From positions 62,001-126,000 of the forward strand of contig NZ_CAJQTX010000009.1 in assembly GCF_907163085.1 (NCBI RefSeq): a stretch of 64,000 nucleotides of DNA. Reading direction: 5' to 3'. Below are positions 43,930 through 52,351 of this stretch, piece by piece; position 1 is the stretch's first letter, and every line of letters begins with the position of its first letter. Under the pieces are notes generated by a model. The model made no database searches. It worked only from the letters and a program-made list of their open reading frames with translations, and was not told the DNA's origin. A program made the position numbers and the translations under genes. This stretch comes from Candidatus Accumulibacter sp. ACC003. GTDB lineage: Bacteria > Pseudomonadota > Gammaproteobacteria > Burkholderiales > Rhodocyclaceae.

Positions 43930-44868
43930 TCATTCGTTTGCTTCCAGAACGGCTTCGATCAGGTAGCGCGGGCGGCGGCGGACCTGCTGGTAGACGCGGC
44001 CGACGTATTCGCCGAGCAGGCCAATGCCGAACAGCGCCAGACCAATCAGGAAGAACATCAGCGCGAAGAGCGTGAACAGACCCTCGGCCTCGGGGCCGAC
44101 GATCAGCCGGCGAACGATCAGCAGCACGAACAGCGCCGCCGAACCGAGCGAGACGACGATGCCGAGCATCGAAAACCATTGCAGCGGCACCAGCGAAAAA
44201 CCGGTCATCAGGTCGAAGTTGAGGCGGATCAGGCTGTACAGCGAATACTTCGATTCGCCGGCGGCGCGCTCCTCGTGTTCGACGATCACCTCGGTGGGCT
44301 TGCTGGCGAAGGTGTAGGCCAGCGCCGGGATGAAGGTGCTGACTTCCTGGCACGAATTAATGGCGTTTACCACCCTGCGCGAATAGGCGCGCAGCATGTT
44401 TCCCTGATCGGTGATGCGGATGCGGGTGGTCTTCTCGCGCAGGTAGTTCACGGCCTTCGACGCGCTGCTGCGGAAGGCATTATCGTGGCGCCGCTGGCGG
44501 ATGCTGCCGACGTAATCGTGGCCTTCGTGCATCTTGGTGATGAGCTTGCCTATTTCCTCGGGCGGGTTCTGCAGGTCGGCGTCGAGGGTGACGATGATCT
44601 GGCCGCGCGCGTGCTCGAAGCCGGCCATGATCGCCATGTGCTGGCCGGCGTTGGCGGCGAGCAGAATCGCGCGGGTGACGTCCGGACGCCGCTCGAACTG
44701 CTCGCGCAGCACCGCCGCCGAGCGATCGCTACTGCCGTCGTTGACGAAAATGAGCTCGTAGCTCGTACCGAGCGCGTCGAGCGCCGGGTACAGGCGGGCA
44801 AACAGCGACGGCAGGCCGTCCTCTTCGTTATAGACGGGAATAACGACCGAGATCTCGGGAGTAATCAT
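43930..44868 (-). CDS. arnC: ArnC-like undecaprenyl-phosphate glycosyltransferase (GT2)
   Basis: 312 aa from the ATG at 44868. The GT2 domain (about 1-210) has VVIPVYNEEDGLPSL, FVNDGSSDRS, TLDADLQNPPEEI and DQGNMLRAYSRRVV. Two C-terminal membrane helices (about 225-290) follow, as in ArnC/DPM1-type enzymes that load a sugar on undecaprenyl phosphate. With the ArnA-like and ArnT-like genes it forms part of an L-Ara4N-like pathway, but ArnB and ArnD are not in the window. Confidence 0.85.
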   Translation of the reverse strand: MITPEISVVIPVYNEEDGLPSLFARLYPALDALGTSYELIFVNDGSSDRSAAVLREQFERRPDVTRAILLAANAGQHMAIMAGFEHARGQIIVTLDADLQNPPEEIGKLITKMHEGHDYVGSIRQRRHDNAFRSSASKAVNYLREKTTRIRITDQGNMLRAYSRRVVNAINSCQEVSTFIPALAYTFASKPTEVIVEHEERAAGESKYSLYSLIRLNFDLMTGFSLVPLQWFSMLGIVVSLGSAALFVLLIVRRLIVGPEAEGLFTLFALMFFLIGLALFGIGLLGEYVGRVYQQVRRRPRYLIEAVLEANE

Positions 44869-45145
44869 GGTTGATCGCTTAAGGCTTTGGTGTCGAGTGT
44901 TCAAGCTTGACCGTGACGATCAGGGTGCGGCCGGCGCAATCCAATCCGGCCACCCTCATCGAACACTGCAGTGTAACGGTTCTTTCCCCAACATTCTGCG
45001 AGCGGCATCATCGCCAGCCCGCAGAGGCGTCAATGCGCCACGCCGAGCCCGGTCGGCCGTCGTGAGTTTACTCAATGGGCGCGCGTTGCCGGCCAATGTT
45101 TGAACACCTGCAGGCAGAAGAGAATGGCTACCGCAAGTCTCGTCA

Positions 45146-45365
45146 CTATTTTTCTGTCGTGGGGGCAACTGTTTGTTTCAAACACGCCGTAGCGGACTCC
45201 TTGCAGCTTCGGTCAACGCCATACGCCGCGGCCAACTGCGCATCGTCATCGTAGAAATTGATAACCATTCTCGACGAGTCGACGACAGTTCTCGCAAAGC
45301 CGTATTGAGACCGTCCGAACAGCAAGCCTTGTTGATCTCTCGCCAGTGGATAGAGGCTCTTACCC
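45146..45365 (-). pseudogene. C-terminal fragment of IS-split metallophosphatase
   Basis: About 73 codons starting LYPLARDQQGLLFGRSQYGF and ending at a stop at 45146. The sequence continues exactly from GGKS, the last native residues of the N-terminal fragment at 46860-47671. Removing the IS with one copy of the target repeat joins the two parts into one open frame of 341 codons. On its own this piece has no start codon or ribosome site. Confidence 0.85.
45357..45365. repeat. Target site duplication, left copy
   Basis: CTCTTACCC, repeated at 46860-46868 on the other side of the IS. The copies can be extended to 10 bp by shifting the IS end by one base, so the duplication is 9-10 bp. Confidence 0.8.
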
Positions 45366-46859
45366 CATCTCGTTATACACAACTCACTCAGCATAACGTG
45401 GCCGCCCGATGTGTCCTGACAAATAGTTGACTGATTTTGTCTGGTATACCCCTTGCTTTCCCTTTCCCATTTTCATAAGGATCGGGCGATGGCAAACTGG
45501 GCGGGAGACGAATTTGGCGGGGCTGAACTGGGGGACGGACGTCTGAGACGGAGGCTAATCAAACTGGCGACACGCTTTGCAGAGCAGCCGACGGCGAGCA
45601 TACCAGGCGCCTGTGGGGATTGGGCGGAGACTGTGGCGGCGTACCGTTTCTTCGATCAGGCCCACGCTGGCAAGCGCGGGTTGAACTGGCAATCGATCCT
45701 GCAACCGCACATGGATTGCAGCCAAAGGCGCATGGCACAACACCCGGTGGTGTTGTGCCTTCAGGACACCACCGAACTGGACTTCAACGGTCAGGAGATC
45801 GAAGGACTCGGGCCGCTCTCGTACGAAGCCCAGCGCGGCATGTATCTGCACCCGACCTATGCGGTGACCCCGGAACGTGAACCGCTCGGGGTGATCGACG
45901 CCTGGATGTGGGCGAGAGAAGCGAAAGCGGCCGACGGAAGCCGGCCGGGCATCAGCGAGAGCACGCGCTGGATTGAAGGCTACGAGCGGGTCGCCGAAAC
46001 CGCGGCGGGGATGCCACAAACGCGATTGGTCTATGTGGCCGACCGCGAAGCGGACATCGTCGGCCTGATGCAGCGCGCCCAGGCGTTGGGAACGCCGGCC
46101 GACTGGCTGATTCGCGCCAAACACAACCGCTGTTTGCCGCAAGGCGGCAAACTGTGGGCGGCAACTCTTGCCGAAGCGCCCCTCGGCGAGATCGAATTCA
46201 CTCTGGCATCGCGGCACGGGCAGCCAAAACGGATCGTGCGCCAGCAGTTGCGAAGCCATGCGGTCGACCTCCCGGCTCGTGACACGGACGGCCGCCACAT
46301 CAGAGTGACCTGCCTGATCGCCACGGAAATCGGGGCGCCCGCCGGCTGCAAGCCGGTCGAATGGCGCTTGCTGACCAATCGTAAAGTTGCCGATCTTGAG
46401 GCGGCCGTCGAATTGATCGACTGGTATCGCTGCCGCTGGGAGATCGAAACCTTGTTCCATGTGCTCAAGAACGGCTGCCGGGTCGAGGCCTTGCAACTGG
46501 GCAGCCAGAGCAAGCTGGAACTGGCTCTGGCGGTCTATCTGGTTGTTTCCTGGCGCCTTGCCCGCCTGATCCGCCTGGGACGCATCCACCCGCAGTGGCC
46601 TGCCGATCTGCTCTTCTCCGAAACGGAATGGGCCGGCGCCTTTATCCTCAACAAGAAGAAACCACCGAAGAAGGTGCCGAGCATTCGCGAGGTCATCCGT
46701 TTGATCGCGCAGCTCGGCGGATTCCTCGCCCGCAAGGGCGACGGCGAACCCGGCGTCAAATCCCTCTGGCTCGGCATCCAGCGCTTGCGTGATTTCGTCT
46801 CCGGCGTAGAGCATATGCGCGAGCTCCGTCATGTCATGTGAGTTGTGTATAACGGGATG
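45366..46859 (+). mobile_element. IS4-family insertion sequence (IS50-like), 1494 bp
   Basis: Terminal inverted repeats of 22 bp at 45366-45387 and 46838-46859 share CGTTATACACAACTCAC and differ at one base. A 9-bp direct repeat flanks the element, and one transposase gene fills most of it. The near-perfect ends, intact transposase and clean duplication point to a recent insertion. It has split a metallophosphatase gene on the opposite strand. Confidence 0.93.
45489..46841 (+). CDS. IS4-family transposase
   Basis: 450 aa from the ATG at 45489 (AAGGATCGGGCG ribosome site). DDE residues are visible: Asp in LCLQDTTELDF, Asp in YVADREADIVG, and the YREK signature in WYRCRWEIETLFHVLKNGC (Y-R-E-K spacing). 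The N-terminus (GDEFGGAELGDGRLRRRL) resembles the Tn5/IS50 DNA-binding domain. Its stop codon overlaps the right terminal repeat. It appears full length and potentially active. Confidence 0.93.
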   Translation: MANWAGDEFGGAELGDGRLRRRLIKLATRFAEQPTASIPGACGDWAETVAAYRFFDQAHAGKRGLNWQSILQPHMDCSQRRMAQHPVVLCLQDTTELDFNGQEIEGLGPLSYEAQRGMYLHPTYAVTPEREPLGVIDAWMWAREAKAADGSRPGISESTRWIEGYERVAETAAGMPQTRLVYVADREADIVGLMQRAQALGTPADWLIRAKHNRCLPQGGKLWAATLAEAPLGEIEFTLASRHGQPKRIVRQQLRSHAVDLPARDTDGRHIRVTCLIATEIGAPAGCKPVEWRLLTNRKVADLEAAVELIDWYRCRWEIETLFHVLKNGCRVEALQLGSQSKLELALAVYLVVSWRLARLIRLGRIHPQWPADLLFSETEWAGAFILNKKKPPKKVPSIREVIRLIAQLGGFLARKGDGEPGVKSLWLGIQRLRDFVSGVEHMRELRHVM

Positions 46860-47671
46860 CTCTTACCCCCAGCGCCAGAAATCACGTAGTACGGTTCGCC
46901 ATCGCGAACGATGAGTTGTTGGTTGTGATCGTGACCAGCCATATAGAGGTCAACGTGGTTTTTCTTCAGTATCGGCAACAAGGCGGACACCAGCTCCGGC
47001 GTTTCGCCGTGTTTCCCGAAATTGCGAATCGGGTGATGCGCGGCAACGATCCGCCATGTCGCTTGACTGGCCGGTGGCGCGAACGATTCTTCTATGAAAC
47101 GCAACTGCTTTGCCATGCCTTCCGGCGTCAGCACATTACTATCGACAAAAAAAACGCGCAGCAGGGGATGGCCATTGTCCGTGCCAAAATCCCTGCTGTA
47201 GTAGTGCCCCGGCATCTGCCATCGACCCGATCCCGCTTGCTTCCGAGAATACTGGATTTGCGCTTCGCCATATACCTGCACATCATGATTGCCGAGAACC
47301 GCATAGAATGGAATCGTCGCCAGCTTCGTCCCGGAATACATGTTTTCAAATTTCCAGTTCCACTGCCTATCCTCTGTCGACTGAATACCATCGTTATAGA
47401 AATTGTCCCCCAGAAAAATAACGAAATCGAGGTTGCCCGTTTTTTCCGCTACTTTTTCCATGCTGCGCGCCACACTCCATTGGTCAAGCCAGCCGGCGCC
47501 TTGGTCACCAAGGGCAAAGAACGAAATCCTCGTGGCAGTTACCGATGGGACGACCAGCGCTACCCGTTGCGGCGTTGACAACAGGTGATAGGCGAGGACC
47601 GCCAGGGTGGCGACACCAACAAGGCCGACAAGCATCGCCAGACGAATTGTGATTTTCCTAAGAGAGGCCAT
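46829..47671 (-). pseudogene. N-terminal part of calcineurin-like metallophosphatase, truncated by the IS
   Basis: Open frame of 280 codons, of which about 270 are native; the end (after GGKS) is read from IS sequence. It has an N-terminal membrane helix (about 10-30) and metallophosphoesterase motifs FFALGDQGAGW, FLGDNFYNDG, LGNHDVQVYG, AAHHP and AGHDHNQQ. This places it with purple-acid-phosphatase-like (ACP5 type) enzymes in the periplasm. All metal ligands are upstream of the insertion, but the C-terminal about 70 residues are lost, so function is doubtful. The start codon sits in a small hairpin (47664-47680). Confidence 0.85.
46860..46868. repeat. Target site duplication, right copy
   Basis: CTCTTACCC directly after the right end of the IS; matches 45357-45365. 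Confidence 0.8.
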
Positions 47672-47680
47672 TGCGGCCTC
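47664..47680. promoter_or_regulatory. Hairpin enclosing the metallophosphatase start codon
   Basis: GAGGCC-ATTGC-GGCCTC, extended by A-T pairs on both sides and followed by TTTTT on the plus strand. On the minus strand the ribosome site GAGG and the ATG lie in the stem and loop. It could limit translation, or act as a plus-strand terminator. Confidence 0.4.
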
Positions 47681-48133
47681 TTTTTAGCAGCACACGGGCG
47701 CGCAAAGCCGAAGCCCTGGGTGCAGAACGATCTGCCATAAGCGAAATAAGCGGGTCGTTTGAAGACTTTCCCGCACCGTTCGCCGCTGCCGACCAGGGAA
47801 ATGACCAAGAGATGCGACCGGCAGAAAACCTGGCCTGCCGGCGGTCCGCGAAAAACGACTTTCGATTCCTTGCGATCACGCCTTCAATTCCCATGGATAT
47901 TCGCGAAGTAGCGAGACTAACTGTCGAGTCTTAACCGAGAATTAGGGCCGCAAAACGCATTGTTATTGCCGACTGCCAGAACGTCATTGACACGCTCCGG
48001 ACGAATCGGCGGCGTTGAGCTGCACTTCGCAGGGCGGCAGTTGAAAAGAAATAAAGAGGTGTCAGAACCGCATCCGCAATCGATGACACCACTGCTGCAC
48101 CACGGCAGTCGATAGCCGCTGCACGAAGCCTTC
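47672..48133. other. 462-nt gap without a recognisable gene
   Basis: Base composition is less GC-rich than the surroundings and no frame shows a known motif. It contains the 17-nt motif CTTAACCGAGAATTAGG (47930-47946), repeated with one change at 50187-50203. It probably holds the promoter of the metallophosphatase gene. Confidence 0.5.
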
Positions 48134-49753
48134 CTAGCGTTTGCCGCTGACATAGTGATAGTAGAGACTCCCATACTTCAAGCGAGCCTCGTCGGTGAGC
48201 CTCGACCAGTCAACAGGAGTTTGCTCGGTGATCAAGACCAGCGCGTCCGGGTTGTCGGCAATCAGTTTCCCCAGTTCTGCTTCCGTACTGACGACCGGCA
48301 ATCGGCGCTGCAGATAGAAGGAGGTGGCGCCCTCGATACGCTCGCTGGGTTGATAGAGAGCCACAGCTCTTCCGTCAGCGGCGAAATCCGCCAATTTGGC
48401 CATCAGCGCTCTCGGCGATTGATCGTCGTCGTCGAGCGGCACGAGCACGCTGTAATAGGTGACATAGATGACGAGAATGGCTCCTGCGCAGCTGGCCACA
48501 AAATTGAAGACGCGCAACGCTGGAATCGAACGCCACATGATGACCAGCAGCGGTGTTGCCAGTACGGCTGTCAGAGCAGCCATTGAAGGAGAGTTAAGCT
48601 GAACCAGGCGGACAAGCAACAGCAGCGTCACTGCCGATAGAACGGCGGCCTGAAACGACACCAGCCATTTGATATGTTTTGCGAATTTCCCGGAAGTGGT
48701 TCTCGCATCCTGCTGCGCCCAGGCGACGACGAAGTGCGCCAGCAAAGCGGCGGCCGCCGGATAGAGCATGATCAGATACGAAGGCCGCTTGCCGGCCGCT
48801 ATTGACAACAAGACGTACGGTGCCAGAATCCAGCAGACAAAAAACAGGACCCGCCGTTTTTTCAGAGCTATTTTCAACGATTGCCAGATGGCTATATACA
48901 GAAACAGGGACCAGGGTTGGAAGGTTTGCGGCAATTTCTTGAGGTAGAAATAGAAAGGTTCCGCATGCGACCCTTGCGCATATTCGCCATCGAAGCGCCC
49001 TACACTGTTGACCCATACCACCTCTTTGACGGCGGCAAATCCCTGGGACTTGTACAAGAACCACAACCAGACGAGGAGTGGCAACAAGCCAAGAAGGGTA
49101 AAGATCAGTGGCTGCAACCAGTTATTAACCGATAACCGCTTATCCAGAAAAATGGTCTCGGCCAGGAGATACGAAAAAATCACTACCCCGGGTACAGCGA
49201 GGCCGACCACGCCTTTGGTCAGCGTGGCAATGGCAATTCCCGCTGCAAACATGAACCAGAGAGCTCGCGAAGGCTTTTCACGCACAAAATAGAAAGACAG
49301 CAGAGCCAAGGAGACTCCAAAAGCGAGGAGCATGTCCTGGCCCGCCATCCGCGCATGCGCCCAGAAAGACTCCATGGTCAGCATAAAGAATCCGGACAGA
49401 AGGATCAGCCAGTCCTTTTGTTCCGAATGGCGATAGAAAAACACGAACAACAACACTATTCCGATTCCGGCGAAGGCCGACGGAAGGCGCGGCGCGAAGG
49501 GCTCATAGCCGAAAGCTTTCATTGACGCAGCTTGCAGCCAGTAGCTCAGAGGCGGTTTTTCGAGAAATGGTCGGCCATTCAGCGTTGGCACCAGAAATTG
49601 CTTGTTCTGGAGCATGTCTGCAGCCACGCCTGCTTCTCTCGGCTCAACCGATTCCCTGAGGTCGAAGCGGTTCAATCCGCTGAAGATCAACAAAAACGCG
49701 AACAGAACAACGAGTAGCACCGGCCTTGTCCAACCCGGCAAGCGAAAATCCAT
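48134..49753 (-). CDS. GT39-family phospholipid-carrier-dependent glycosyltransferase
   Basis: 539 aa with about 12 membrane helices. The first loop contains EPREAGVAADMLQ and GRPFLEKPPLSYWLQ, the ArnT/PMT motifs. It is a paralogue of the ArnT-like gene at 37948, but not part of the regulated operon. It lies between an intact-then-split metallophosphatase gene and a decayed copy of it. The acceptor is unknown, perhaps a surface glycan or lipid A. Codon use looks less GC-biased than in core genes, consistent with accessory DNA. Confidence 0.87.
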   Translation of the reverse strand: MDFRLPGWTRPVLLVVLFAFLLIFSGLNRFDLRESVEPREAGVAADMLQNKQFLVPTLNGRPFLEKPPLSYWLQAASMKAFGYEPFAPRLPSAFAGIGIVLLFVFFYRHSEQKDWLILLSGFFMLTMESFWAHARMAGQDMLLAFGVSLALLSFYFVREKPSRALWFMFAAGIAIATLTKGVVGLAVPGVVIFSYLLAETIFLDKRLSVNNWLQPLIFTLLGLLPLLVWLWFLYKSQGFAAVKEVVWVNSVGRFDGEYAQGSHAEPFYFYLKKLPQTFQPWSLFLYIAIWQSLKIALKKRRVLFFVCWILAPYVLLSIAAGKRPSYLIMLYPAAAALLAHFVVAWAQQDARTTSGKFAKHIKWLVSFQAAVLSAVTLLLLVRLVQLNSPSMAALTAVLATPLLVIMWRSIPALRVFNFVASCAGAILVIYVTYYSVLVPLDDDDQSPRALMAKLADFAADGRAVALYQPSERIEGATSFYLQRRLPVVSTEAELGKLIADNPDALVLITEQTPVDWSRLTDEARLKYGSLYYHYVSGKR

Positions 49754-49859
49754 CGAAGCTTATCCTTCCGTCAGGGCAGTGTTGATCAAATTGCTTCTGG
49801 TCCCGAAGCGCACCGCCACGTCCTTGATTCGCGCAAACGACGCTTGCTCCGGGCTGCGG

Positions 49860-50062
49860 TCAATCGGCCCGTCGCGCATCGTCGTCAAAGTCGGAAGCCG
49901 CCATTCTGGAGGCGTCGACGGCGACACTCGAAAAGCCATGCTCCGGCGCTGCAAAAAGCAAGCCGTTTCCTGGCGTCGTTGGCAACTACGCAAGCGTCTT
50001 CCCGCCTCCTCCCAAGATGCCGTAGTAGCGTTCGCCGTCGCGGACAATCTGCCGGAAGCCGC
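49860..50062 (-). pseudogene. Decayed C-terminal fragment of a second metallophosphatase
   Basis: Read on the minus strand, the frame gives GFRQIVRDGERYYGILGGGG-KTLA, a TAG stop, then GLLFAAPEHGFSSVAVDASRM and FDDDARRAD before a stop. This follows the C-terminal part of the split phosphatase (LIVRDGEPYYVISGAGGKS ... GLLFGRSQYGFARTVVDSSRM ... YDDDAQ) residue by residue. The catalytic part is missing and an internal stop is present, so it is a remnant of a duplicated or replaced copy. Confidence 0.75.
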
Positions 50063-50171
50063 CTGTTCTTTGGAATAGCGGCTTTCCGCCTGTGCATCGC
50101 TCGGCGCAATTGGCGGCAGGTACTGTTTGCCAGCGCGCATCCAAGTCACCGCCGCTTTCGAAAGGCGCCAA

Positions 50172-50537
50172 GAATAGGCGCCGACACTTAGCCGAGAATT
50201 AGGCGCGTGTGATCAGGGCGGCGCCCAGCAGGCGTGCGATGGAAAACTTGCGACGGTCGCTCTCGCCTGCGTCTCTGGCAGGGGCAACTCAGCCCGGCGG
50301 CGAGCTGTCTCGGGCGCGCGAAAGATTGCCGTGAAGCCTGGCCCCGGGGCAGAAACGGTGGCCGGTAGCGGCCGACAAACTGCGCCGTTTTCGGCCGAAG
50401 ACATATAGAATCGAGGGCTCGCCGCCCGACAACCGGACCGCAGCGCCACGGCTGGCGGCAGCCGGATCGACACTGCAGCCCCTCCTGACGACCCTGGACC
50501 GAGCCGGCGTGGAGCGGCAAACTCGCCGAAATTCCAG
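50172..50537. other. 366-nt gap without a recognisable gene
   Basis: Contains CTTAGCCGAGAATTAGG at 50187-50203 (repeat of 47930-47946). Overlapping ORFs here share no motif with known proteins. It should include the promoter for the plus-strand glycosyltransferase. Confidence 0.45.
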
Positions 50538-52259
50538 ATGACAACACCCCTGTCTACACCGCCTTCGAACGTGCCCGCGCCAACAGCTCGGCAGCTGCGA
50601 CACGAAACCATGGCCGTTGCCGCCATTGCCTTGCTGCTGTTCACTTTTGCGCTATGGGGTCAGGAATTCGTCGGCTTTGAAACGCGCTTCGCCGTCTTTG
50701 CGAAAGAAATGCTGCGCCTGGGCGTCTCGATCTTTCCGAGAACCTACGGCGAACCTTATCCCGACTACCCGGCCACCTCGACACTGCTGATCTGGCTCGG
50801 CTCGCTGCCGCTTGGCGAGGTCAACAAGTTCACGGCAGTTCTTCCCACGGCGATGGCCAGCGCGCTCAGTCTGGCGCTGAGCTACCGTCTGCTGAGTGGT
50901 GTGTCACGGCAATGGGCATTCGTCGCGGTATGCTTTTCGCTGTTAACCGCGACCTTTCTCGCCGAGGCACGCTCGATTTCACTCGATCAGATGCTGGCGA
51001 CGATCACCCTGGCGTGCTTCGTGCTGGTTTATCGCGACGGCAATCAAACAATCGGGGCGACGCGCCCCCTGCCCTGGCTTCTCGCCTTGTTCGTGCTCGG
51101 CTTTGCGATTCGCGGCCCGATGGGCATCGTCATTCCGGTTGGCGTCGTCTGCAGCTATTACGCGCTGAGCAATCAGTGGCGGGCAGTATTCAAGGTCGGC
51201 CTGCCGGCCTTGGCGCTATTGATCGCGTGCTGGTTCGTGCTGCTTCATCTTGCCAGAATCGAAGGCGGCGAAGACTTCGTCAAGGACGTCATCCGGATGC
51301 AGGTGACCGGCCGCCTCAGCGGTAGCGCCGACGCCTTGCCAGGCTACTATTACCTGCTCAACAGCCTGGCCAACTTCGCACTGAGTTTCCCGGCGGCGTT
51401 GATCGTCAGCGTGAGCGTGTTGAGCACGTCGCTCCCTTACCTGCAATTTCCCTGGCTGCGAAAAGCGTCCACCGCGACGTGGGATCCTGCGTTGCGCATG
51501 GCGGCATTGATGGCGGCGTGGCTGCTATTGATATTGATCGGCCTGTCGATTCCGGAAACCAAGAAGGCCCGCTACCTGCTGCCAGCGGTTCCGGCGATGG
51601 CCGCGCTGGCCTCCTACGTGTTCGTCGATCAAGGCAACAAGGCGCTGTCGATCGTTTACCAGCTGCTGCAAAAGCTCTTGCTCGCGCTGCCGGCACTGCT
51701 GATCGCGCTGGTCCTGTTCGCGCAGCACTATGCGCGCAAGCAGCAGCTCGGCGTCGACATCAACGCCGGCTTGCTGCTCAGCCTGCTGGCCGGCGCTCAG
51801 CTGGTGTCATTGCTCGCGCTGCGCCGGACGCTGACCCGCGCTCGACGCGATCAGATCATCGTCGCCGTCGCCGCCTTCGCTTTCTGGCTGAGCAATGTCT
51901 ATCTGCGCGAACCCGCCGAACTGCAGCTCCACTCGGCGCGGCCTTTTGTCGAGGCCGTCGAGGAACTGCGCCGAGTCAATCCTGCGCCGCTGGTCCTGTA
52001 CGGCATCAACAAGGACGGCCCGGCGATTATCTACCACGTCAATGTGGCTGGCGAATTCAAGCCGCAGTTCATCAGCCAAGCCGAGCAACTCGCCAGCCTG
52101 CGCTATCCGCTCTACCTGCTGATCAGTGACAAGGCCGGCAAGTCGCTGGCCGGCGCAAGCAGCGGTGACGCAGCGCTTGAATGGCCACAGCCGGTCTGGC
52201 GGGGGCTATTCCGCGACGGCGCCTACAGCGTCTACTACCTGCAACGCCCGCCGCCGTGA
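50538..52259 (+). CDS. GT39-like membrane glycosyltransferase
   Basis: 573 aa; 549 aa if the ATG at 50610 is used, as neither start has a strong ribosome site. About 12 helices; the first loop has WGQEFVGFETRFAVFAKEML and GEPYPDYPATSTLLIWL, a divergent form of the ArnT/PMT loop in which the lipid-phosphate motif PxxxKPP is not conserved. A periplasmic C-terminal domain (about 465-570) follows. Probably transfers a sugar from a polyprenyl carrier; less certain than for the other two GT39 proteins. Confidence 0.75.
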   Translation: MTTPLSTPPSNVPAPTARQLRHETMAVAAIALLLFTFALWGQEFVGFETRFAVFAKEMLRLGVSIFPRTYGEPYPDYPATSTLLIWLGSLPLGEVNKFTAVLPTAMASALSLALSYRLLSGVSRQWAFVAVCFSLLTATFLAEARSISLDQMLATITLACFVLVYRDGNQTIGATRPLPWLLALFVLGFAIRGPMGIVIPVGVVCSYYALSNQWRAVFKVGLPALALLIACWFVLLHLARIEGGEDFVKDVIRMQVTGRLSGSADALPGYYYLLNSLANFALSFPAALIVSVSVLSTSLPYLQFPWLRKASTATWDPALRMAALMAAWLLLILIGLSIPETKKARYLLPAVPAMAALASYVFVDQGNKALSIVYQLLQKLLLALPALLIALVLFAQHYARKQQLGVDINAGLLLSLLAGAQLVSLLALRRTLTRARRDQIIVAVAAFAFWLSNVYLREPAELQLHSARPFVEAVEELRRVNPAPLVLYGINKDGPAIIYHVNVAGEFKPQFISQAEQLASLRYPLYLLISDKAGKSLAGASSGDAALEWPQPVWRGLFRDGAYSVYYLQRPPP

Positions 52260-52351
52260 TTGCCGGGCAAGTCACTGCGGCTTACCGCCGCTGACAGTCC
52301 TGGTCGATTGCCGATCCGCCGGCTCGCCGACACGAACGGCCAGAACGTCGC

